From assembly GCA_031269465.1 (NCBI GenBank), contig JAISZB010000335.1:47656-111655 (forward strand): 64,000 bases of DNA, given 5' to 3'. Of this stretch, positions 18,827 through 28,175 are shown in pieces. The stretch is from Clostridiales bacterium (lineage in GTDB: Bacteria > Bacillota > Clostridia > Lachnospirales > WQUN01). How positions within the stretch are numbered: the first letter of the stretch is position 1; each line of letters begins with the position of its first letter. Below the pieces are notes generated by a model. That model worked only from the letters and a program-made list of their open reading frames with translations, had not been told where the DNA came from and did not search any database. The translations under genes were made by a program, and so were the position numbers.

Positions 18827-19684
18827 GTGGCTGATAGCAAATTTTTAAGCAAGGCCGCAGACGAAAGGGAAGGCGGCCTTGCGCACGCTAATAAAAAGGC
18901 TCTGCTGGCAATAAGTTATGGTTCTGGATGCGGCGTATCTGAGGCGGTAGTGGCCATTGAGAAATCTCTTTCTCGCGCTTGCCCGGATTGCGCGCTCCGG
19001 AGGGCGTTCATCAGCCAAAGGACTGCAGACATGTACACAATGAAAAGCGGCCTTTCTATAGACACAGTCGCCCAGGCCATGGATCGCTTGGAAAAAGAGG
19101 GATTTTGCGAAGTGACAATTCAACCTTTGCTTATTATGGGGGGAAGGACGCTTGACTCCGCAACAGATGCGATAATGAAATATGAGAGCAGATTCTCCGC
19201 AGTAAACCTCGGCCTTCCACTTCTTTCATCTGATGAAGACTATGAAAAGGCAGCTTCAACGCTTTCGGAGTCAGTCCGGCCTTATGCGGAAGCAGGGACT
19301 GCAATTGTATTCATAGGACATGGTACGGAACACGAGGCCAATTCCGGATATAATAGGATGGCTGAAGCCTTGGCAAAAAGAAGCGCTTGCATCTTCGTCG
19401 GAACCATTGCCGCAGAACCGTCGATGAAAGATGTATTAAGGCAGGTTTCCCAGTCAAAGGCCTCCAAAGCCGCTCTTCTGCCGATGATGATTTCCGCCGG
19501 AAATCATGCCTCAAGGGAGATAGCTGGAGATAGGCGCGATTCCTGGAAAACGTCCTTTGAATCCATTGGGTATAAAGTTTTATGCATAATGAAAGGACTT
19601 GGCGAATATCAAGGCATTCAGGAGCTTTTCGCTTCACATGCCCTGAAAGCCGAGAAATTAGGCTCTGGAAGCTATAAAGATTAA
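18827..19684 (+). CDS. CbiK-like sirohydrochlorin cobaltochelatase
   Basis: A 285-residue protein of the CbiK family, which inserts Co2+ into sirohydrochlorin in anaerobic cobalamin synthesis. The N-terminal LLAISYGSG block (residues 26-34) and the catalytic-loop GHGTEHEAN (164-172, His165) fit the family, as does AGNHASREIAGD (225-236, His227). At the place where CbiK proteins usually have a His and a Glu (QxLHIIxGEE-type), this one reads QPLLIMGGRTLDS (residues 99-111), so two expected metal-site residues are missing. The start is GTG 18827 with GAGAGG upstream. No other cobalamin genes are adjacent, although the OraE mutase in this window needs B12. A different metal or altered activity is possible. 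Confidence 0.7.
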   Translation: MADSKFLSKAADEREGGLAHANKKALLAISYGSGCGVSEAVVAIEKSLSRACPDCALRRAFISQRTADMYTMKSGLSIDTVAQAMDRLEKEGFCEVTIQPLLIMGGRTLDSATDAIMKYESRFSAVNLGLPLLSSDEDYEKAASTLSESVRPYAEAGTAIVFIGHGTEHEANSGYNRMAEALAKRSACIFVGTIAAEPSMKDVLRQVSQSKASKAALLPMMISAGNHASREIAGDRRDSWKTSFESIGYKVLCIMKGLGEYQGIQELFASHALKAEKLGSGSYKD

Positions 19685-19712
19685 TCTATAAAGCCCCGTA
19701 GATGCTTGCGCG

Positions 19713-19818
19713 CATCTATGCTGATTCGCAGTCAAATGTTCCGATTTTGAGCCGTGCAATGTGAAAGTGGATCATCAGGCCTTAAAATCGGTACATTCGG
19801 TTTCAAATCAGCATAGAT
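19713..19818. repeat. Palindromic element, diverged copy
   Basis: The outer inverted ends are ATCTATGCTGATT and AATCAGCATAGAT. The inner arms are CGATTTTGAGCC and CCTTAAAATCGG. It lies between the cbiK-like gene and the convergent hydrolase gene. Confidence 0.55.
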
Positions 19819-19870
19819 ATTTACGGGGGCCTAGGCAGGCTGGACTGGAAAGAAGGAAATGGGTGCCATT

Positions 19871-19894
19871 TGGCGTTCGCCGGAACGCCATTTT
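19871..19894 (+). terminator. Short hairpin with T-run
   Basis: TGGCGTTC-GCCG-GAACGCCA followed by TTTT forms an 8-bp stem with a tetraloop. It could end transcription from the cbiK-like gene, although it lies about 190 bases past its stop. Confidence 0.4.
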
Positions 19895-20038
19895 AGGCCC
19901 AAAAAGGCACTTGCATTTTTTGATGCGATCTGAAAAATATCGATGCTTCTTTTGTAAAATAGCTATTGCATGAGGCGTACAGATTTGCAGTCGCATTCGG
20001 CTGCTAGGACAATGACTGCTCATCTCTAGCGCTTAAAT

Positions 20039-20977
20039 TCAAGCTTCCTTGAAATGTCGTCTAAGCGCGTCTATTCTCCTATCAATGCTTTTTGCGACAA
20101 TTCCGCTTTTCGCCGCCATCTCATACCCATGGATAGTTCCCAAAGATTCATAAAGCTCAACCTGCGCCCCTCCTCCTTTGATGCACTCCGCAAGGGCCGC
20201 CCCTTCATCGCGCAGGCAGTCAAACTCCGCAACCTCAACGTAGGCCGGAGGCAAACCTTCGAAAGATCTGGCTAGCACAGGCGAAGCATATTCAGGATGC
20301 TCCCCTGCCCCATTCTTAAGGTAGCGTTTCCACATCCTTCTGTTAAGATCTGAATTCCACACGGGCGCATCTTCATACCTCTTGATTGAATCCGTATTCT
20401 GCCGCGCGTCCGCAGCCGGATAGATAAGCATTTGAAAGCAAATCCCCGCTGGATTCTTTCTGTCCCGCGACATCAAGCATACAGCGGCGGCAAGCGTACC
20501 TCCCGCGCTGTCCCCCGCAACCGCGATCCTTTCTTTATCTATGCCGAGGCGCTGCGCATTTTCACATGCCCATTCATATGTAGAATAGCAATCTTCAGCC
20601 CCTACAGGGAAAGGATATTTCGGCAGCAGCCTGTAGTCCGCGTAAATCACCTTGCATGGCGTACGCAAAGCGTATTGGTATACCAAACGCTTAAGATAAG
20701 GCGCCGCCTTCAATGTAAACCCTCCTCCATGAAAGTAAATTAGGCAGGGAGCCTTATCCTTTATATTTTCAGGTTCATAAATTTTAACCCGAAGCTTGCC
20801 GTTTTTATAACCTTGAATTATCTCCTTGGATTCCCTTATGCCTGCTATAGGCTTTATAATCTCAAATGCCACTCCAAAGAAGAAGCTAAGCGCTCTAAGA
20901 AGAGGTGGTTGAGTGGGCAATTTGATTTTTTGAAGCTTTTTGAAGTCGCTGTGGATATTGTATGCTGTTCGTGACAT
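20039..20977 (-). CDS. Alpha/beta hydrolase (HSL/esterase type)
   Basis: A 312-residue carboxylesterase-like enzyme of the hormone-sensitive-lipase group. The oxyanion motif HGGG (YFHGGGFTLKA) lies near residues 79-82, the nucleophile elbow GDSAGG near 156-161, the catalytic Asp probably in EFDCLRDEG near 255, and the catalytic His in LGTIHGYE near 285. There is no signal peptide, so it acts in the cytoplasm on short-chain esters of unknown identity. The region before its start carries AGGGAGGA, a good ribosome site. It has no functional neighbours. The downstream side (to the left) holds a palindromic element and a hairpin. Confidence 0.85.
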   Translation of the reverse strand: MSRTAYNIHSDFKKLQKIKLPTQPPLLRALSFFFGVAFEIIKPIAGIRESKEIIQGYKNGKLRVKIYEPENIKDKAPCLIYFHGGGFTLKAAPYLKRLVYQYALRTPCKVIYADYRLLPKYPFPVGAEDCYSTYEWACENAQRLGIDKERIAVAGDSAGGTLAAAVCLMSRDRKNPAGICFQMLIYPAADARQNTDSIKRYEDAPVWNSDLNRRMWKRYLKNGAGEHPEYASPVLARSFEGLPPAYVEVAEFDCLRDEGAALAECIKGGGAQVELYESLGTIHGYEMAAKSGIVAKSIDRRIDALRRHFKEA

Positions 20978-21911
20978 TTCATCGTTCCTCCCTGTATTTC
21001 TGCTAATAATAGCATATCATAATTACTGAGTCAAATAAAGAGATATTTTGCCAAGCAGCCACTTTATTCAACGAAAAAGTTGGAACTGCTCCGACAACTC
21101 TATTTGCATTATTCACCAGTCAAAAGAGCAGAAAATTCTTGCAGAAAAGTTCAAAATCGAAGAGAATATATGTTTAGACTTGCAAAACTTATCAATTCAT
21201 TTATATAATTCTTAAATTGTGTATATGTTTAATAAATTATATTGATAAATATTACAGAACTAAAGACAAAATTATTCAAAATGACAGTCTCTTTGCAAAC
21301 CGTCGTAACAGCTATAAAAAGTTTGGTATAGCTATCATAGAATCAGAATAATAATACCTGATTTTTCAAGCTATTTGGATATTATATGGATAGTGCAAGC
21401 GTTTCGAGATATTTCTCCTTCCCTTTCTTTTATTCGGCTGAAAAATCCAAGCCGCTAGCATTCTTAGGACACATAGTAAAGCTTTCAAAACTTGGCATAG
21501 GAATGCCAAACACCCATTCCAATCACGGGGATGGACGGATGGAAACCATTGCCGCTTTAACTCTTGAAGCTGGAGCTTCCATTGAATCGCTAATATCAAA
21601 GAAGTATGAACAAACATGAAGTAATAATACTTATTGGATAGTACAACAATACCACTACCTTAAAAAACACCGAAAGAAAGTTGCACCGGTCATGCCTTTT
21701 CAATGTTGACTCTATGCGGAAAGAAAACTTTTCCATCGCTTGAGGGAGAAGATTCGCGGCTTCGTGCTCTTTTAGCGCAGCGTCAGTTGTCGATGAGGCC
21801 ATGAAAAGTCGAAAACATTAATATAATTACTAAAAAAACATAAACTGCATTTTTGTAAGATAATATTATAAAACATTGCTCATCACTGTCATAAAGACAA
21901 AATCAAAGCTT
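20978..21911. other. Gene-less stretch with unrecognised fragments
   Basis: AT-rich sequence. A 77-codon frame at 21386-21619 (+) reads GIGMPNTHSNHGDGRMETIA and looks protein-like but has no ribosome site; I do not recognise it. It is probably the tail of a lost gene. Confidence 0.25.
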
Positions 21912-22118
21912 TCAATGATGAACCACCTGTAGAAGACGTCGAATTGTTGTCGACTGTCGAGTCTTGAGGAGGATGTTCGGAAAGGCGAATTCAACGGAAT
22001 GTTGCGCAGAACCGTGATCCGGGCGGAAATATTCACGGCCGTCTGATTCCTCCCAGAAGACGTACCTGGAGTAGACTGCAGTCTCTACTATGTTGAAATA
22101 TTCGTCGATCCAGGGCAT
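21912..22118 (-). pseudogene. Unrecognised gene fragment
   Basis: A 68-codon frame (IDEYFNIVETAVYSRYVFWE then ESDGREYFRPDHG) has the composition of a real protein, but the sequence breaks off at both ends. It faintly recalls the C-terminal part of flavoprotein reductase subunits; the family call is a guess. It sits next to another pseudogene on the same strand. Confidence 0.25.
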
Positions 22119-22358
22119 ATCTTCAAATAGGCCGCAGGTATGTACTCTGGGCTTTGTTTAATAGTAGTGCGAGGATGACGGCGCATATACTGGAAAGTGA
22201 AGGGATTTCACCGCAATTTCAGCCAAAGAAAGCCTGGTTGCAGCTTCGTCTCTTGGAATGGCGGACAAGTCGTCCAGAAGCTCCGGGATAAAGGAACCTG
22301 GCCAGTTCCCTGACACCGGTGAGATACCGAAATGCGGGGGAGGAGATCAGCTTTTCAT

Positions 22359-22850
22359 CTATCGAAAACCCCTGTTGTCCCGTACAGCTTTAATTGAGGC
22401 ATATCCGGGCCTTTCGCCAATGGAGATAAGATTTCCTCCGGAATTCATGGCGCCTCGCTGCGATACATACACATCAATGTTTTCTGCGTTCTCCAGCACT
22501 TTCTCCACTTCAAAGGAAGCGATGCTGTTCCCTTGCGTCATAGGCTCAGCCTCCTGGGCGAGATTGAGTCCTCCAGCAGTTTCTATCGCACGCGCAGGCA
22601 TCGTTCCTGCGGAGACAGTCCGGATCTCCGCCTCAGTCGATTCAAAGAATATGGTTTGCTTGTCTGTTGCATTTTTGGTCACACAAAATTTCCTTCAGCC
22701 CTCGTGGAACTTCTCAAATGGGATATCAGCTTGACCTTCGGTTCCAGTCAATTTCGCAAGCTTTCTTATTTACTCATCAAAGCCTTCAAATTGTTCGGGA
22801 TATAAAGAAACGACTGCGAGTCCGGCATTTTCAAGCTCTTTAACATAGTT
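22359..22850 (-). pseudogene. Remnant of a cobalamin/iron ABC solute-binding protein (BtuF/FepB-like)
   Basis: Read leftwards, pieces follow the order of a TroA-fold binding protein of the BtuF type. They are AGLAVVSLYPEQFEGFDE, a stop, IRKLAKLTGTEGQADIP, another stop, and then an open stretch ending in VLENAENIDVYVSQRGAMNS and IGERPGYASIKAVRDNRGF. The last block is the typical 'IDVYlaqrGamN...RPGyxaIkAVkng' C-terminal region. Both internal TGA/TAG stops and the missing N-terminus and signal peptide make it a pseudogene. It suggests the ancestor had a corrinoid or siderophore uptake system here. Confidence 0.55.
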
Positions 22851-22929
22851 GGAGCTATGGCGCCTTATGAATGGCCGTATCAGCATTAGTCGCAATAGCC
22901 GGCAAGGCGCCCGCACCTCAAGCTGGACG

Positions 22930-23196
22930 GTGCCTTCGCTGCACTCCCCGGCAAGGCTCGCCGTAGCGCTCGCCGACGGTGCTCTAACAAGAGATAAACT
23001 CGCCCGATCCGCCTTTATTATGGGAGAGTTTGAAAATCAAGAAGAGAATGAGGAAATTTTGAGTCTCAACCTTTGCTCCAACTCCCAGATCGTTCAGATA
23101 ATATGCGACAACAACGCCTTTACTGCCAAAGAAGGAATCTTCAACCCTGAAGAGACGGTTACGAACGCAGAGATTTTCTTTGTCATGAAAAAGTGA
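22930..23196 (+). pseudogene. Possible SLH-domain fragment
   Basis: The C-terminal end of this frame (AKEGIFNPEETVTNAEIFFV) resembles a surface-layer-homology repeat (dGxFxPxxxvTRAE), and ALADGALTRDKLARSAFIMG just before it may be a second diverged repeat. There is no start or signal peptide. Probably the tail of a decayed surface protein gene; the family call is tentative. Confidence 0.3.
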
Positions 23197-23381
23197 ATAG
23201 AAGCAGGGCATAAGGCAAAGCCAAGAGGAAAGGGCGCATCGCAGGCGCGCTCTTCCTTCTTGGCTTCTTATTGCATTGAATGGAATTTATCTTTAGTATA
23301 TAATGATTGAGGCAAATGCGCATTTTGGGGTAAACGAGCTTTTGGGATGGCTTGCTTAGGGGATTTGCACTCGCGCGAAAC

Positions 23382-23555
23382 CCTTATGCTGATGCTCAGT
23401 CAAACACTCCTATTTTTGAGCTTTACTGTCCGCTGGCGCTGACAATCTTAAATGCAAAAAAATCAGCGCTTTCAAGGTGCGATTGATATCGCCATATCGC
23501 GCTCGCTGCGTAGTCAAGCTCCACGATAGGAACTTTCATATGAAAATGAGCATGG
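23382..23555. repeat. Palindromic element, possibly two merged copies
   Basis: Outer ends CTTATGCTGATGCTCAGTC and CATATGAAAATGAGCAT are inverted. Inner arms CTATTTTTGAGCTTTACTG and TAGTCAAGCTCCACGATAGG are recognisable, and the centre includes GATTGATATCGCC. It ends 29 bases before the dgoD start, immediately upstream of its ribosome site. Confidence 0.55.
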
Positions 23556-23584
23556 TGCTGGCATTTGTCAAATGGAGGCTGTTC

Positions 23585-24736
23585 ATGAAGATAACCTGTT
23601 TAAAGCTCTATCAGATTCCGCCGCGCTGGCTGTTTTTGAAAATCGAAACTGACGACGGAATATCAGGATGGGGGGAGCCGCTTCTTGAAGGCAAGGCGGC
23701 GACAGTTGCGGCGCTTATAAAGGAAGAGTACGCTCATCTTCTCGTCGGGCGAAATCCGTTTGCCATTGAGGATATCTGGCAGACACTGTATCGAGGCTTT
23801 TTCTACCGCGGCGGAGGCGAAGCGATGAGCGCTCTTTCAGGAGTGGATCAAGCGCTTTGGGATATTAAGGGCAAAGCGCTCGGAGTTCCTGCGTACGAAC
23901 TGCTCGGGGGCTTGTGCAGGGATAAACTGAAGATATACAGCTGGATAGGCGGTGATCGCCCATCCGATGCGGTCGAGATGGCAGAGCAGTGCTATGAGAC
24001 GGGATGCCGGGCAGTCAAGATGAATGCCACAGAGGAGCTTCATTATATTGATTCTTATGAAAAGATCGACGCTGTAGTAAAACGCGTTGCCGCCATCCGA
24101 GACGCCCTTGGATATAAAATGGACATCGCAGTCGACTTTCACGGGCGCGTGCACAAGCCGATGTCTAAGGTTCTGGCAGACGCTCTGACGCCATTTAGGC
24201 TGATGTTCATCGAAGAGCCTGTACTATGCGAAAATATGGAAGCCTTTTCAGAAATAGCCAGATACACGCCTACTCCTATAGCAACAGGAGAACGCTTGTT
24301 TACCAGGTGGCAATTTAAAAATCTGCTTAATCTGGGAGCTGTAGATATAGTGCAGCCTGATCTCTCCCACGCCGGAGGGCTGTCCGAATGCAAGAAAATA
24401 GCTGCGATGGCTGAGGCGTATGATGTCGCAGTGGCGCCTCACTGCCCGATGGGGCCGATAGCATTAGCAGCCTGCGTGCAGTTGGACGCTTGTACGCCTA
24501 ATGCAGTCATCCAGGAGCAAAGCCTTGGAATACATTACAATAAGGAGGCTGATTTGCTGGACTATATCAAGAACCGAGAAGTTTTTTCATATGCTCAAGG
24601 CTTTATCGATATCCCGAAAGGCCCGGGGCTTGGAGTTGAAGTCGACGAGGAGCGCGTCAAGGATGCGGCTGAAATTGCTCATGACTGGAAGAATCCCATA
24701 TGGAGAAACTATGACGGGACTATAGCGGAATGGTGA
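23585..24736 (+). CDS. dgoD: D-galactonate dehydratase
   Basis: A 383-residue enolase-superfamily enzyme, matching the E. coli DgoD length and sequence pattern end to end. The N-terminus is PPRWLFLKIETDDGISGWGE, and AYELLGGL / YSWIGGDRPSDA blocks follow. The three metal-binding acids are in VDFHGR (Asp), FIEEPV (Glu) and ATGERLF (Glu), and the catalytic His in APHCPMGPIALA. It dehydrates D-galactonate to 2-keto-3-deoxygalactonate. The ATG at 23585 follows AATGGAGG; the longer frame runs through a palindromic element and is not used. No DgoK/DgoA aldolase pair is adjacent, so the rest of the pathway must be elsewhere. A strong terminator lies at 25178. Confidence 0.93.
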   Translation: MKITCLKLYQIPPRWLFLKIETDDGISGWGEPLLEGKAATVAALIKEEYAHLLVGRNPFAIEDIWQTLYRGFFYRGGGEAMSALSGVDQALWDIKGKALGVPAYELLGGLCRDKLKIYSWIGGDRPSDAVEMAEQCYETGCRAVKMNATEELHYIDSYEKIDAVVKRVAAIRDALGYKMDIAVDFHGRVHKPMSKVLADALTPFRLMFIEEPVLCENMEAFSEIARYTPTPIATGERLFTRWQFKNLLNLGAVDIVQPDLSHAGGLSECKKIAAMAEAYDVAVAPHCPMGPIALAACVQLDACTPNAVIQEQSLGIHYNKEADLLDYIKNREVFSYAQGFIDIPKGPGLGVEVDEERVKDAAEIAHDWKNPIWRNYDGTIAEW

Positions 24737-24974
24737 CAGAAATCACATTCATCAACGCTTATATTATAGGACTGCTCCATTTCCCTTTCGCATCGCTCTA
24801 TATAGCGTTTAAAGCCGTCTTTTTCTAGGGTGCAACCTTCATCTTCGCCATATTCGAAATCTTTCTTCTGAAGTTCCAGGCGGGTGATTGTTTTAAGCGC
24901 AAACCGATCCCGCATGCCTCTGAACATTGGTGCTTGTGGACGAAAACAGTGTCATAAGACAGTTCTAAATTAAC

Positions 24975-25111
24975 TATACTGCTTTCCATATAAAATTACT
25001 TTTTTGGGAGCTTGATTATACAGCGAGCGCAAAATGCCGATATCGGCATTTCGCACCACTCAATGGACAGTCAAGCTCCCAAAAAGGAACATTTGATGAA
25101 AAGCGGTATAG
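24975..25111. repeat. Palindromic element, full copy
   Basis: One of the best-preserved copies. The outer ends TACTGCTTTCCATA and GATGAAAAGCGGTATA are inverted, the arms are TTTTTTGGGAGCTTGATTAT and GTCAAGCTCCCAAAAAGG, and the centre is AAATGCCGATATCGGCATTT. The two arms carry a compensating change (GGGAGC / GCTCCC), so pairing is maintained. Confidence 0.85.
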
Positions 25112-25177
25112 AATATGAGTGGAGATTCCGAGACGCCGCTCGCGCTTATTTAGTTCTGAGTTTGCTCCAAGATTTGC

Positions 25178-25232
25178 AAAAGACGAGAAGGCGGGCGGTC
25201 ATTATTTGACCGTCCGCCTTCTCGTCTTTTTT
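25178..25232 (+). terminator. Strong Rho-independent terminator
   Basis: A 23-bp stem (AAAAGACGAGAAGGCGGGCG / CGTCCGCCTTCTCGTCTTTT, one G-T pair) with a 7-base loop is followed by a T-run. It is the likely end of the dgoD transcript. Confidence 0.85.
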
Positions 25233-25454
25233 AGCTTCATTTTCAACAATTATAAATTTGGTACTTGTTAGGCCTTACCTGATAACGGCGGATTGCGATG
25301 TCAAAGCGCATAAAACGGCTTGCATCGACCTTTTCGCCAAAGCAAACTCAGCGCGGGCCATCCCCGTAGATAGGTTGGCAATTGGCTATGAAAAAAACCA
25401 AATTTCATTTTGGCAAGCTAAGCCCCTGCATTACCAGAATTCTGTTTCCAGGCC

Positions 25455-25568
25455 TGTACATGCAATTACTGACGCGCAGTCAAAATTACCAATTTTGGTA
25501 CTGGATTATCCACTTTCGCGTTGTAAAATCCAGCGCTAAAATCAGTACTTTAGAAAGCGCATCAGTAC
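25455..25568. repeat. Palindromic element, diverged copy
   Basis: Outer ends resemble TGTACATGCAATTACTG and GCGCATCAGTACAG. Inner arms CCAATTTTGGTACTGGATTA and TAAAATCCAGCGCTAAAATC are partly inverted. The GCCGATATCGGC centre is lost. Confidence 0.4.
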
Positions 25569-25929
25569 AGCAATGCTCAAAGCGGATATGCTGGACTGAT
25601 CATAGGCAAATATGAATTCATATGGCCGATTTCTATGAGGCCCTACCGCATCATGCGGGAAGATCAGTTCCGCAACTGTTAGCGCATTTCTTTCCCCCTG
25701 CCATAGGCTATGTCGATTTGCAGCCAAATATACATATTTAAATCAGTGAAATAGCCTCACTGGCTTTGCAGACGACGTCTGGGCAAGGATTTTCTGGTTG
25801 CAATCATCGGCTTCAGCCGCTTCCTGCTGGCGGTAGAAGTCTCTGCTTCCAAGTAACCATTAAATAACGAGCGTAGACAGGTTTTTGAGGGGGCTTGCAA
25901 TGCAGATTATTTGACGCAGCCTGCTCATT

Positions 25930-26062
25930 TATACTGCTTTGGCGTATGGTTTCTATTTTGAAGCTTGATTATACAGTGAGTGCGATTGATATCGGCATTT
26001 CGCACATCTCTATGGATAATTAAACTCCAGAATAGGCATTTTTGACTGCAAATCGGTATTTC
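25930..26062. repeat. Palindromic element copy
   Basis: The left arm is CTATTTTGAAGCTTGATTAT, the centre GATTGATATCGGCATTTCGC, the right arm GATAATTAAACTCCAGAATAGG, shown here with one unpaired region, and the outer end is CTGCAAATCGGTATTTC. Confidence 0.65.
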
Positions 26063-26258
26063 TTTGAATGCGTCCAAATGCGTCGGCGTTTCTGGGGGCA
26101 GCTTGCCCTATGCCGGACAAATGCCGCCAGCGCTTAAAAATCAGGAACCTTAAACTCTAGCGGGGACTGCACTGCGTCCATTGACGCAAGCGCTGATTTT
26201 ACAAGGTTCTTACATGAGCTTCTTGCTTTTTGCCCAGCTAAGTTTAAAGACCCAAAAA

Positions 26259-27176
26259 TCAGTCTTCAAGAAGCGCCCAAGCCCGGTTGAGAACCCTTTT
26301 AGCATTTGCTACGACCGCATCCGGATCCTCATCCTTCCAAGGCTTTACTTCGAATGAGAGCGTCATAGGCTTTTCAGGATTCATGAACCCTTCAGCCTTA
26401 AGCGTACGCAGGAATTCGAGAAGCTCTGGCGTATCGTTGGAGCTTCCAGGAAATCCGAACCTCTGATGCTGATCCCCATAGCCTTCCGCCGAAGCGTCTT
26501 TGCATACAGTGTTGCCCATGTGCAAATGGGTGATGTACGGCCGCAGAGTGCGTACAACAAACTCCGGCGTTTCATAAGTCATAGGAATGTGGGACAAATC
26601 AATCAAAAGTCCGAAATTATTTGTGTAGGAACGCATGTCCGCAGCAAATTTCGCAGCATACGGAGCAGGCCCTATCAAGGATTTCTTTTCGATGTCGAAG
26701 TCAAAGACTTCAAGTTCAACGGACATGCCTTTAGCCTTTGCGCAATCGCAAAGCCTTTTTGTCGTTTTCATTAGCTGGGAGTAAGATTTTTCCTTTGAAT
26801 CATCTTCATACTTTCCGGCTAAAAATGCTATGCCTCCGGCACCAAGCTCCTCAGCTTCATTAATTGCCTCAATCAAAGACTCTTCAGCCTTGATCCTTTC
26901 CGCTTCTTCCAGGTGATTCGGATTAAGGCCTGTGGTAAGAAGCCTCGGCTGGGCGCCGTAGCATACGTCGATATGAGAGATTTCAAGAAGCTTTGCGGCA
27001 TTTTTTCTCATTGCCTCGTCTTTTATCCATGTCACTTCCACTGCGTCAAAGTAATCATCGCAGGCTATTTTTTTAAGATGCTCGAGAGTATTAGGATCTT
27101 CACCCTTCATCATGGATGGATATGCCATGAAGGCTATCAGTCCAAGCCTGTAATATTTGTGGATTGATTCTTTCAA
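26259..27176 (-). CDS. Sugar-phosphate isomerase/epimerase family TIM-barrel protein
   Basis: A 305-residue AP-endonuclease-2/xylose-isomerase-like TIM barrel. Metal-ligand positions of the family can be seen in VELEVFDFD (Glu, near residue 155), LLIDLSHIP (Asp and His, near 190), THLHMGNTV (His, near 215) and TLSFEVKP (Glu, near 285). Such enzymes isomerise or epimerise keto-sugars or act on inositols; the substrate is not readable. It is followed on the same strand by a 2-hydroxyacid dehydrogenase gene located 27 bases upstream in transcription order, so the two are co-transcribed. With dgoD nearby, a role in sugar-acid breakdown is plausible but not shown. Confidence 0.75.
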   Translation of the reverse strand: MKESIHKYYRLGLIAFMAYPSMMKGEDPNTLEHLKKIACDDYFDAVEVTWIKDEAMRKNAAKLLEISHIDVCYGAQPRLLTTGLNPNHLEEAERIKAEESLIEAINEAEELGAGGIAFLAGKYEDDSKEKSYSQLMKTTKRLCDCAKAKGMSVELEVFDFDIEKKSLIGPAPYAAKFAADMRSYTNNFGLLIDLSHIPMTYETPEFVVRTLRPYITHLHMGNTVCKDASAEGYGDQHQRFGFPGSSNDTPELLEFLRTLKAEGFMNPEKPMTLSFEVKPWKDEDPDAVVANAKRVLNRAWALLED

Positions 27177-27203
27177 CTGTTTTCCTCCTCGAACTTAAAT
27201 CCT

Positions 27204-28175
27204 TCAGGATGCGGGATTGACGATGTTTTTCGGCTGTCCGCCAAGAAAGGAGCGAAGGTTTTCCGCGGCGATGTCCATGAGCCTTGACCGGCTTTCCCTA
27301 GGAGCCCAGGAAATGTGGGGGGTGATGATGCAATTCTTGGCCGAAAGCAGAGGGTTGTCCGGCTTTATAGGCTCCAAGGACACTACATCCAAACCAGCCG
27401 CATATACCTTGCCCGCATTTAGCGCATCAGCCAGGTCCTTATCGGCTACCAGCCCTCCCCTGGAGTTGTTTATCAAAATGACCCCATCCTTCATCTTCTC
27501 AATGTTAGATGCATTGATCAATTCCTTGTTGTCCGGAGTTAGAGGGCAGTGAAGGGAAATGACATCTGATTTTCTGAAAAGATCATCCAAGCCTGTGTAT
27601 TCCGCTATTTCAGCGCCGGAAGGCGTCTCATTGGAATCATATGCAAGAACCTTCATGCCCAAAGCTCTGGCGATGCGTCCCGTCACTTGTCCGATTCGAC
27701 CGAATCCAATGATTCCGATGGTTTTTCCGGCAAGTTCTATAAGAGGGTAATCCCAGAAGCAGAAATCTGGGCATTCGCTCCATCTGCCCTTTGCCACTTC
27801 GCTGCTGTGGTGTCCGATGCGGTGGCAAATTTCCAAAAGCAAGGCGATTGCGAACTGTCCGACAGCGTCTGTGCCGTAGGAAGGGATGTTCGAAACGGCG
27901 ACTCCATGCTCTCTTGCGGCATCCACATCCACAATATTGTACCCTGTAGCCAGTACGCCGACATATTTAAGATTTCCCGCTCGAAAGAAAACCTCTTTGG
28001 GCAGAGGCGTCTTATTAGTCAGTACCGCTTGCGCGTCTCCAATGCGTGAGATTATTTCCTCAACATCGTCAATCGGCGTCCTGTCGTATACCGTCAGCTC
28101 TCCCGCAGCTTCAAACGCGGACCAGCTGAGATCACCCGGATTTTCAGCATAGCCGTCCAATATGACAATCTTCAT
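27204..28175 (-). CDS. D-2-hydroxyacid dehydrogenase (glycerate/hydroxypyruvate type)
   Basis: 323 residues, the size of HprA-type glycerate dehydrogenases. The NAD-binding motif GFGRIGQVTGRIARAL lies near residues 152-167, the catalytic Arg in NNSRGGLVADKDLADAL near 238, the Glu in DVVSLEPIKPDNPLL near 265 and the catalytic His in TPHISWAPRESRSRL near 290. It interconverts a 2-oxo acid such as hydroxypyruvate and the D-2-hydroxy acid with NAD(H). The ATG at 28175 follows GGAGGATT. It is first in a two-gene leftward operon with the TIM-barrel protein and is clearly different from the 6560-7576 enzyme. Confidence 0.88.
   Translation of the reverse strand: MKIVILDGYAENPGDLSWSAFEAAGELTVYDRTPIDDVEEIISRIGDAQAVLTNKTPLPKEVFFRAGNLKYVGVLATGYNIVDVDAAREHGVAVSNIPSYGTDAVGQFAIALLLEICHRIGHHSSEVAKGRWSECPDFCFWDYPLIELAGKTIGIIGFGRIGQVTGRIARALGMKVLAYDSNETPSGAEIAEYTGLDDLFRKSDVISLHCPLTPDNKELINASNIEKMKDGVILINNSRGGLVADKDLADALNAGKVYAAGLDVVSLEPIKPDNPLLSAKNCIITPHISWAPRESRSRLMDIAAENLRSFLGGQPKNIVNPAS

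Larger units (their letters stand above)
24737..26258. other. Gene-less 1.5-kb stretch with three palindromes and a terminator
   Basis: Holds palindromic elements at 24975, 25455 and 25930 and a strong hairpin terminator at 25178. A 72-codon frame at 24709-24927 (-) overlaps the dgoD end and has no ribosome site. No other gene is supported. Confidence 0.4.

Noticed and set aside
17387..19684. Prophage or defence island around the helicase
   Set aside because: Neighbouring genes are metabolic or debris; no phage structural, integrase, nuclease or methylase genes are seen.
22258..22734. 158-codon frame on the plus strand
   Set aside because: It is the antisense shadow of the BtuF-like pseudogene, which has recognisable family motifs.
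23477..23584. Longer N-terminus of D-galactonate dehydratase
   Set aside because: It is encoded by the palindromic element, and the DgoD pattern begins at the ATG at 23585 with a good ribosome site.
24975..25111. Palindromic elements as ordinary Rho-independent terminators
   Set aside because: They end in A-rich then G/C sequence rather than a T-run after the stem on either strand, and they occur in gaps where no gene end needs a terminator.
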